Shown: one piece after another, positions 47,380-53,626 of the stretch
How the letters are laid out: every line of letters begins with the position of its first letter
How positions within the stretch are numbered: position 1 is the stretch's first letter
Source: an uncultured Bacteroidota bacterium
Lineage (GTDB): Bacteria > Bacteroidota > Bacteroidia > Chitinophagales > Chitinophagaceae
Assembly: GCA_903927185.1 (NCBI GenBank)
Contig: CAIYLW010000018.1
Span: 1-55,871, forward strand
Direction: 5' to 3'
Length of the DNA stretch: 55,871 nt
The notes under the pieces: model-generated
The model's database searches: none
The model's input: the letters and a program-made list of their open reading frames with translations, nothing else
Told to the model about the DNA's origin: nothing
Program-made: the position numbers and the translations under genes

Positions 47380-47823
47380 CTATAAAATGAGGTTGTCATA
47401 AACCTTTTGAAACACTATTTTAACTATTTCGATGTCTTCTTTCTTTACGCCTATCAAGGCTTCACTCATGGTTTGATTTGCAAGGTCAATGGTAAGATTT
47501 TGGATTTCTTTAGCTGCCTCAGTAAGGCAAACTAAGTTGATTCGTCGATCTGTTTTTGAGGGCATTCTTATTACCATTGCCTGTTTTTCTAAATTGTCTA
47601 TCAAGCGAGTGATACTAGGTTTATCGCGAAATGTGCGATTGCATAGTTCCTGCTGACTCAAACAATCTTCCTTCCATAAATGGTATAAAATGCTCCATTG
47701 TTCAATGGTTATTTCAAGCCCGGCATTCCGAAAATTCTTTTGGAGCCTGCGTGCCACAGCAGTAGAAGCCATCCCATTGATGACGCTATATAATTCCCCT
47801 CTTTTGAAATGGTTGTTTGGCAT
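47380..47823 (-). CDS. MarR-family transcriptional regulator
   Basis: A 147-aa winged-helix regulator. It has EITIEQWSILYHLWKEDCLSQQELCNRTFRDKPSITRLIDNLEKQAMVIR as the helix-turn-helix and the wing with KTDRRINLVCLTEAAKE. It is the first gene of the operon with the acyl-CoA dehydrogenase, so a fatty-acid or acyl-CoA ligand is likely. A palindrome just before its start codon suggests autoregulation. Confidence 0.92.
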   Translation of the reverse strand: MPNNHFKRGELYSVINGMASTAVARRLQKNFRNAGLEITIEQWSILYHLWKEDCLSQQELCNRTFRDKPSITRLIDNLEKQAMVIRMPSKTDRRINLVCLTEAAKEIQNLTIDLANQTMSEALIGVKKEDIEIVKIVFQKVYDNLIL

Positions 47824-47827
47824 ATAG

Positions 47828-47876
47828 TTAGTTATGCAACTAATTCAAAGTAAGTTTGTTTGCTCGATATCACCAA
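47828..47876 (-). promoter_or_regulatory. marR-acyl-CoA dehydrogenase promoter and MarR operator
   Basis: On the minus strand TTG (47876-47874), 20 bp, TTACTTTG (47853-47846; one mismatch from TAnnTTTG). Immediately downstream lies TTAGTT-nnnn-AACTAA (47828-47843), a 16-bp inverted repeat covering the expected transcription start and ending 4 bp before the marR start codon. This is a natural site for self-repression. Confidence 0.55.
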
Positions 47877-47939
47877 GTATTTTAACGTTAATTTTTAGCC
47901 ATTCATTAAAATTCAGATACCAATGGTTTTCTTTGTAGT

Positions 47940-49088
47940 ATGTATCAGTCTTTATGGATCACTGCAATTGTATTAACCATCCTATATAGCTTACTCATTA
48001 TTCTATACAGGAGATGGTTTTTGGAATTGCCGCAATTTGAAGCGCCTTCCAATCATATACCACAAACCAAATTTTCAATCATCATTCCTGCAAGAAATGA
48101 GGCAGAGAATATCGACCGGTTTTTACCTTCAATTCTTCAACAATCATATCCTGAAGCACTATTTGATGTAACAGTAATTAATGATCACTCGACCGATGAT
48201 ACAGCCAAAAGAGTACAAGGGTTTCAAAAAAAATATAGCAACCTTTATCTGATCGAATTATCAGAATATTTGGATCAGGGTGTAACCAATGCCTATAAGA
48301 AAAAAGCAATTGAAATTGCTATCGCACAGAGCAACGGCAATTGGATCATTACCACAGATGCAGATTGCCAAGCAGATGAAACATGGCTATTGCAATACGA
48401 TGCCTACATACAAATGCATGAAACAGTTTTAGTAGCAGCTCCAGTGATGTTTTTTAATACAGGTAGCTTTCTATCCATATTTCAGGTGCTGGATTTTATG
48501 AGTTTGCAGGGTATAACCGCAGCAGCAGTTGGTGCTGGAAGTCATGCTATGTGCAATGGCGCCAATCTTGCCTATCTAAAAACAGCATTTTATGAAGTTG
48601 GGCAGTTTAAAGGAATCGACCATATTGCCAGTGGCGATGATATGTTATTAATGCAAAAAATAAAGCAAAGATTTCCTGGAAAATTGGGATACTTATTCAA
48701 CGAAAATGCCATTATTCAAACAGAAGCTATGCCTAATTGGAAAAGTTTTTTTAACCAACGAATCCGATGGGCTAGCAAGGCAGATAGTTATCAGGATAAA
48801 AGTATTTTTATTGTTTTGTTATTAGTATACCTCTTAAATTTATCACTTTTATTATTAGGGATATCCGCATTTTATGTAGAAAATGGATGGAATCACTTTA
48901 TAATATTGGTATTGATTAAAACGATCGTGGAATTAAGTTTTATGATCCCTGTTAGTCGTTTTTTTGGATTTACAGAAACAATTGGCTGGTTCCCAATTAT
49001 GCAACCGTTTCATATACTCTATACAGTAATAGCAGGTTGGTTGGGCAAATTTGGCTCTTACCATTGGAAAGGAAGAAAACTGCAGTAG
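47940..49088 (+). CDS. Membrane glycosyltransferase family 2
   Basis: A 382-aa GT2 enzyme with an N-terminal membrane helix (about 5-25). The GT-A catalytic domain has FSIIIPARNEAENIDRFLPS, NDHSTDDT, the TTDADCQ DxD motif and the NQRIRWASKAD QxxRW-type motif. Two or three C-terminal membrane helices follow. It adds a sugar to a lipid or polymer at the inner membrane. It is next to, and convergent with, an O-antigen-ligase gene set, suggesting a role in surface glycan synthesis. Confidence 0.9.
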   Translation: MYQSLWITAIVLTILYSLLIILYRRWFLELPQFEAPSNHIPQTKFSIIIPARNEAENIDRFLPSILQQSYPEALFDVTVINDHSTDDTAKRVQGFQKKYSNLYLIELSEYLDQGVTNAYKKKAIEIAIAQSNGNWIITTDADCQADETWLLQYDAYIQMHETVLVAAPVMFFNTGSFLSIFQVLDFMSLQGITAAAVGAGSHAMCNGANLAYLKTAFYEVGQFKGIDHIASGDDMLLMQKIKQRFPGKLGYLFNENAIIQTEAMPNWKSFFNQRIRWASKADSYQDKSIFIVLLLVYLLNLSLLLLGISAFYVENGWNHFIILVLIKTIVELSFMIPVSRFFGFTETIGWFPIMQPFHILYTVIAGWLGKFGSYHWKGRKLQ

Positions 49089-49117
49089 CTACCTAAGAAA
49101 ATTGGGGCATAGTATTG

Positions 49118-50563
49118 TTATGCGATCGAACATCGCTCTTCTTTTAATTTGCTATTTAAAATAAATACAAAGCCTAAGCAAAGCCAAAATAAACTACCAA
49201 TTTTATCCGTTTCAATCATGTCGCTCATTAAATTGATACAAAGTATCATAGCCAAAATGGCGGCGACCGTGATGGTAATGATTCTATAAAATTGATCTTG
49301 CAATTTATTATACAAGTATTGAAGATTAAATAGCATACCAAACCATAAGATCAGCATAAATACTAAACCGGGAATTCCTTGTTCTGCTAGTGTAAGTAAA
49401 AAATAATTATGGATGCTGCTATGCTCGGGGTTATTACTTACCCAGGTTTCAAAAGAATTTAATGTATAAGGTCGATAGTTTGAATAAAAATTATTTGGTC
49501 CAAAACCTGTAACTGGTCTTTCCACAAACATCCGAAAACCGGCCACCCATCGATAAATGCGTTCTGCATTTGACACATCTTTCATGTTGATAGTAGCAGC
49601 TATATGTTCTGAAAAATCGGTATGAAAAATGGTGCGATCATGGTCTGGCGTAAATCGCATAAAATGATGATCAATCAATAACCAGGAAGCAGCAACAAGG
49701 ATAATTGCAACAACAAGAATGCTCATTTTTTTTACCCAGTTCCATTCCATTAAAAATGCAAATACAATACCTACAATCAGTGCCACCCAAGCACCTCTTG
49801 AATAGGAAAAGATTATTCCAATCAATCCAATTAAGATTCCTAGAGTTATCCATTTTTTATTTTTATTGTCTTTGCCAGTTAGGAATCTCAAAGCGATAGC
49901 AGGCGCTAATAAACAAACCAACATGGAAGAATAGTTAACATGATTTCGAAAAAATGGATTTACTGTTTTCTTGATATCAACAAAACTAAATCCATAAAAG
50001 GCATGGCGTGCAAGCGTTTGAAACACTACAAAAAACATGGGGATTAAAAGTAGTAGTGCTACTTTTTTTATCTGGGATTGCGATTTAAGTATTAACTGTG
50101 GTAGTAAAACAAAGGGTGTAATAAACCAAATACGTGCAAGAAAGAATTTCAAAGACAGGATCGTATTATTTGCAAAATAGGCACTAATCAATGTCCATAT
50201 CATGATGCAAAACAGAACCATAAATAAAGGTTCCTTGTAAAGGTTGGAGGGGAACCATTTGGGTTCGTGCAAAATTTTCATTATCATTAATCCAGTTAAC
50301 AACATCATGAATAATTCATCTGGGAAATCAATACCCAATGAGGTTGTGACATTTAATTCAGTGGATAATGGCAGTGCGATTATTAATAACCAAAACAGAT
50401 CGCCAGTTCTATTCACACAAAATTGAAACACGATTGGAAATAATACCCAAATAAATGGGATCGTTAAAATATAATATGTATGAAAAATAATCGATAATAC
50501 AATGCATACTAAAAACAATAAGATTGCAGTAAAGAGTTGATATGTTATTTTTTGAAAAAACAT
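49118..50563 (-). CDS. O-antigen ligase/polymerase family membrane protein (Wzy/WaaL)
   Basis: A 481-aa polytopic membrane protein with about 12 hydrophobic helices. The large periplasmic loop near the C-terminus carries the Wzy_C-family pattern ERIYRWVAGFRMFVERPVTGFGPNNFY followed by HSSIHNYFLLTLAEQGIPGLV. It joins or polymerises O-antigen or exopolysaccharide on the periplasmic side. Its ATG overlaps the stop of the upstream wzz-like gene (TAATG), so the two are translationally coupled. Confidence 0.88.
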   Translation of the reverse strand: MFFQKITYQLFTAILLFLVCIVLSIIFHTYYILTIPFIWVLFPIVFQFCVNRTGDLFWLLIIALPLSTELNVTTSLGIDFPDELFMMLLTGLMIMKILHEPKWFPSNLYKEPLFMVLFCIMIWTLISAYFANNTILSLKFFLARIWFITPFVLLPQLILKSQSQIKKVALLLLIPMFFVVFQTLARHAFYGFSFVDIKKTVNPFFRNHVNYSSMLVCLLAPAIALRFLTGKDNKNKKWITLGILIGLIGIIFSYSRGAWVALIVGIVFAFLMEWNWVKKMSILVVAIILVAASWLLIDHHFMRFTPDHDRTIFHTDFSEHIAATINMKDVSNAERIYRWVAGFRMFVERPVTGFGPNNFYSNYRPYTLNSFETWVSNNPEHSSIHNYFLLTLAEQGIPGLVFMLILWFGMLFNLQYLYNKLQDQFYRIITITVAAILAMILCINLMSDMIETDKIGSLFWLCLGFVFILNSKLKEERCSIA

Positions 50564-51423
50564 TATAATGAATCTTCTCTATTATAGATCAGGAGAGACA
50601 TAGATCCAAATACCAAACTCACAATTGCAGTAAGTATTAGCACTTCTAAAACATTGGGCTTTTCTGGCTTTGCAGCAGGTGTGGCTGTTTCAAGTACATA
50701 CAAAGCAGCTGCGTTATTATCGATAGCTAATTTAATTTCACCGGCTATTTTTCCCTGAGATTGTATTTGTTCCAACAAACTGTTAACCTTTATTATATCA
50801 ATTTCTGAATGTGGAATTTTACCTGCTTTGAGATTACTTAATTGTAAATATTCTTTTTGTAAGGAATCGATTGATCTATTAAAATTTGAGAGTAATTTTT
50901 CATTACCTGATTTCCAAATAGTTTCTTCTATTAATCGAATGATTTCAACAAATCGATTCACAATTTTAGCAGAGAGTTCTGCGTCTTTAGTCCAGATAGA
51001 AATTTTCAGCTGTGCGAGTTCTGTTTTTTGTATGCTGATATCCTCCCTTAATTCTAACACTGCTTTGCGGCGCAATATATTTTGTTCTTCGCCCTTTAAT
51101 GCATAGTACCCAATTAAATTAAACTCACCTACCAATTGTTTATAAACGGTATCCATAGTTGCAATACCATTGATTCTTTCTAAATCATCTCCTGATCCAA
51201 ATACAGAATAAAGGCTTTGAATATTTTGGTTAAGCAAATGAGCTTTGTCGGCCAAACTAGGATTCGCAGAAACTATTATCGATGAAGCGTAATATTGTTT
51301 GGGTACAATAAAAAGTGTAATGGAAGCAGCTAATAAAGAAGCCATCACAAAAAACAACAATCCCTTCCATTGTTTTTGAAGTAATTGTACCGTAGTTTGC
51401 AGATTAAAAAAATTGACTAGCAT
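50563..51423 (-). CDS. Wzz/GumC-type polysaccharide chain-length determinant
   Basis: A 286-aa protein with a membrane helix near each end (about 22-42 and 256-277). The long helical periplasmic part between them (YYASSIIVSANPSLAD...LKISIWTKDAELSAKIVNRFVEII) is the arrangement of polysaccharide co-polymerases. There is no cytoplasmic tyrosine-kinase domain, so it is Wzz-like rather than Wzc-like. It sets polymer length with the coupled ligase/polymerase gene. Confidence 0.85.
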   Translation of the reverse strand: MLVNFFNLQTTVQLLQKQWKGLLFFVMASLLAASITLFIVPKQYYASSIIVSANPSLADKAHLLNQNIQSLYSVFGSGDDLERINGIATMDTVYKQLVGEFNLIGYYALKGEEQNILRRKAVLELREDISIQKTELAQLKISIWTKDAELSAKIVNRFVEIIRLIEETIWKSGNEKLLSNFNRSIDSLQKEYLQLSNLKAGKIPHSEIDIIKVNSLLEQIQSQGKIAGEIKLAIDNNAAALYVLETATPAAKPEKPNVLEVLILTAIVSLVFGSMSLLIYNREDSL

Positions 51424-51454
51424 GTTTCAAAATTTCTTTAAATGAAAGAATTAT

Positions 51455-51922
51455 TTATGAGGCAATTACCACATTTCTTATTAAGCTTTCATCAAGAGAA
51501 ATAAATGTTTCTGTTCTTTCAATTCCCTTGATTTTCTGTAATTCATCATGCAAAACAAAACGTAATTGTTTGATATCCTTACACACAATTTCCGCAAACA
51601 TACTATAGTTACCAGTAGTATAATTTAATCGAACTATTTGAGGGATCTTCTTTAATTCTTTAGCAACGCTATCGTATAATGAGCTTTTCTCTAAAAATAT
51701 TCCAATAAAAGCAATAACATCATAGCCTAAAATTTTGAGGTCTATTGATAATTTTTTACCTTTAACTATACCGGATTCTTCGAGCTTCTTTATTCTTACA
51801 TGTATTGTTCCGCCAGATACGAAAAGCTTCTTACCTAAATCAGCGTAAGAAATCTCAGCATCTTCCATCATTTCCTGAATTATTTGCAGGTCTAATTTGT
51901 CTAAATTCAATTTGGGTGTCAT
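51455..51922 (-). CDS. Lrp/AsnC-family transcriptional regulator
   Basis: A 155-aa regulator with an N-terminal AsnC helix-turn-helix (LDKLDLQIIQEMMEDAEISYADLGKKLFVSGGTIHVRIKKLEESGIV) and a C-terminal RAM ligand-binding domain (VIAFIGIFLEKS, YTTGNYSMFAEIVCKDIKQLRFVL). It lies 31 bp upstream of the wzz-like gene on the same strand, so the three genes may be one operon. It is divergent from the tRNA-like RNA gene. The effector is unknown. Confidence 0.93.
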   Translation of the reverse strand: MTPKLNLDKLDLQIIQEMMEDAEISYADLGKKLFVSGGTIHVRIKKLEESGIVKGKKLSIDLKILGYDVIAFIGIFLEKSSLYDSVAKELKKIPQIVRLNYTTGNYSMFAEIVCKDIKQLRFVLHDELQKIKGIERTETFISLDESLIRNVVIAS

Positions 51923-52006
51923 AATCAGGTTCGATTTTAGATATATTCTAATAATTATAGCAATATATTGAAGATTATCTATACTTTGTAATTTTTTATT
52001 GAAATA

Positions 52007-52039
52007 TTTGTAAAAATAGGATGGATGGTACTATATTTG
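52007..52039 (+). promoter_or_regulatory. Strong promoter of the tRNA-like RNA gene
   Basis: TTTG (52007-52010), 21 bp, TATATTTG (52032-52039): full agreement with the Bacteroidota housekeeping promoter. The transcript would begin near 52045, about 25 nt before the 5' side of the acceptor-like stem. Confidence 0.75.
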
Positions 52040-52044
52040 TCTTC

Positions 52045-52282
52045 CTAACAAAGAAATAGTTCTTTACACTGTGGGGTGATGAAATTTTTGGCAGACATGC
52101 CCTCTTGTCTCGGGGGTGAAGATCACAGGATAAACGTAGCATAGAGCCGCTTCGCAAGAGGCGACCAGGGTCGACCACTGAACTTTGTACTATGGCTAAC
52201 TGCTTCGTGGAGGTTCGATCCCTCCCCCTACAGCACTAAACAGTCCCTATCTAATTGTAAATCAATTTGATAGGGATTTTTT
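52045..52282 (+). ncRNA. tRNA-Leu-like structured RNA with a ~90-nt insertion in the variable region
   Basis: A cloverleaf can be drawn from 52070 to 52233. The acceptor is TGTGGGG (52070-52076) with CCCTACA (52226-52232). Then come T8-G9 and a Leu-type D arm (ATG...GGCAGA-CAT, 52079-52098). The anticodon-like stem is CCCTC/GGGGG with 7-nt loop TTGTCTC (52105-52111). The T arm is GGAGG-TTCGATC-CCTCC (52209-52225), and G52233 is the discriminator. Between anticodon and T arms lie ~92 nt that fold on themselves (ACG-t-AGCA...AGCC with GGCT...TGCT-t-CGT, and GCC-g-CTT-cgc-AAG-a-GGC). A normal tRNA-Leu has ~15 nt here. No CCA is encoded. It has its own promoter and terminator. The read-off anticodon (GTC) does not fit a Leu body, so it may not be a working tRNA. 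Alternatives are a YrlA-like Y RNA or a decayed tRNA. Confidence 0.6.
52244..52282 (+). terminator. Terminator of the tRNA-like RNA gene
   Basis: TCCCTATC pairs with GATAGGGA (52244-52251, 52269-52276). The inner AATTG/CAATT extends the stem across one T-T mismatch. A run of six T follows. It starts 10 nt after the acceptor-like stem. The next 150 bp, up to the FG-GAP gene, are A/T-rich without recognised features. Confidence 0.9.
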
Positions 52283-52431
52283 ATTTAATAGGATTTCACG
52301 ACTATTCACTTCCCTTTATTACTACCAATTTGAATTAGATAGTTTTCTATTGGAAATAGTAAGAAACTTGAAAACTAATAAAATTTAATAATGCATTTAA
52401 AGTCAATATATTTCAATGTTAAAAAAAATAT

Positions 52432-53574
52432 ATGAAGAGGCTTGTACAATTTGTTGCTGGAATTTTTATTCTTTCTTTATTTCCCTTTCGAGGACTTGCG
52501 CAGCTAAAATTTAGACAACAGTTAATTGCTGCAGAAAGTGCAGAGTCAGTAGGTGTTTTCGATGTAAATAATGATCATTTTTTAGATATTGTATCTGGTA
52601 GTTACTGGTATGAAGGTCCTTTGTTTTTAAAACGACACCTAATTTCACAAGTAACACGTGTATCCGAATATTATGATGATTTTTCAACTATTCCCCTTGA
52701 TGTAAATGACGATGGTTACATGGATTATATTACTGGAGCCTGGTTTGGAAAAACATTACAATGGCGCGAAAATCCGGGAAATGATGGAGAATGGAAACTG
52801 CATGAAATTGCAGTAACAGGAAACATAGAAGCTACCAGGGCTTGGGATGTAGATGGAGATGGGTTTAATGAAATTGTGCCCAATACACCTGGCAGCCCAT
52901 TAATTTATTATACACTAAAAAGAGATAAAAACAATAAAGCTACTGGAGAATTCACTGCAACAAAAGTATCAGAAAATCAAGGGCACGGTCTTGGATTCGG
53001 AGATATTAACGGCGATGGCCGTGGAGATTTTATTGTTTCTAATGGTTGGTTCGAAGCCCCGGATGACAGAAAATATAAACCTTGGAAATTCCATAATGAT
53101 TTTAATTTAACAGAAGATGCCGGGGTTCCAATAATTATTGCAGATGTTAACCAGGATGGATTAAATGATTTAATTGTTGGCCATGGTCATTCATATGGTC
53201 TTGATTGGTATGAGCAAAAAAAAGAAGGTGGGAATATTAAGTTTATTAAACATCCTATAGATCCTTTTCACTCTCAATATCATACCATGGAATGGGCCGA
53301 CATTGATAACGATGGAAAAATGGAATTAATCACTGGTAAGCGATATCGTGCCCACAATGACAAAGATCCAGGCACTAACGATCCAATGGAACTTTGTTAC
53401 TTTAAATGGAATGGTGAATCATTTACAAAAAACATTATCAGCTATGGACCCTTTGGAAAAGGAAAAGGTACCGGAATATTCTTCTCTCTAGCAGATTTAC
53501 TAAACACTGGCAGAAAAGATATTATCGTTGCAGGTAAAGATGGATTATTTATATTTTTTAATGAAGGGTTATAA
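52432..53574 (+). CDS. Secreted FG-GAP/VCBS-repeat protein
   Basis: A 380-aa protein with signal peptide (MKRLVQFVAGIFILSLFPFRGLAQ). At least six FG-GAP/VCBS-type beta-propeller repeats with calcium-binding-like loops follow: DVNNDHFLDI, DVNDDGYMDY, DVDGDGFNEI, DINGDGRGDF, DVNQDGLNDL, DIDNDGKMEL. It probably forms a seven-bladed propeller in the periplasm or at the surface. Proteins of this form are often found next to dehydrogenase/cytochrome-c proteins such as the convergent neighbour, in sugar-oxidation loci. No catalytic domain is seen. Confidence 0.88.
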   Translation: MKRLVQFVAGIFILSLFPFRGLAQLKFRQQLIAAESAESVGVFDVNNDHFLDIVSGSYWYEGPLFLKRHLISQVTRVSEYYDDFSTIPLDVNDDGYMDYITGAWFGKTLQWRENPGNDGEWKLHEIAVTGNIEATRAWDVDGDGFNEIVPNTPGSPLIYYTLKRDKNNKATGEFTATKVSENQGHGLGFGDINGDGRGDFIVSNGWFEAPDDRKYKPWKFHNDFNLTEDAGVPIIIADVNQDGLNDLIVGHGHSYGLDWYEQKKEGGNIKFIKHPIDPFHSQYHTMEWADIDNDGKMELITGKRYRAHNDKDPGTNDPMELCYFKWNGESFTKNIISYGPFGKGKGTGIFFSLADLLNTGRKDIIVAGKDGLFIFFNEGL

Positions 53575-53626
53575 TTGATGAGAGACTTTTTATTTAAAAC
53601 TTTTTCTTATTGCTATATTTTTTTTA

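Noticed and set aside
52117..52208. Group I intron in a tRNA-Leu gene
   Set aside because: The insertion is only ~92 nt, lies after the anticodon arm rather than in its loop, and has none of the P, Q, R or S core elements.
52045..52282. Standard tmRNA
   Set aside because: The 5' end lacks the conserved GGGGNTGA...TTCGAC start, there is no YALAA-type tag frame, and the RNA is far shorter than the usual 350-400 nt. A 15-codon frame exists but is probably chance.
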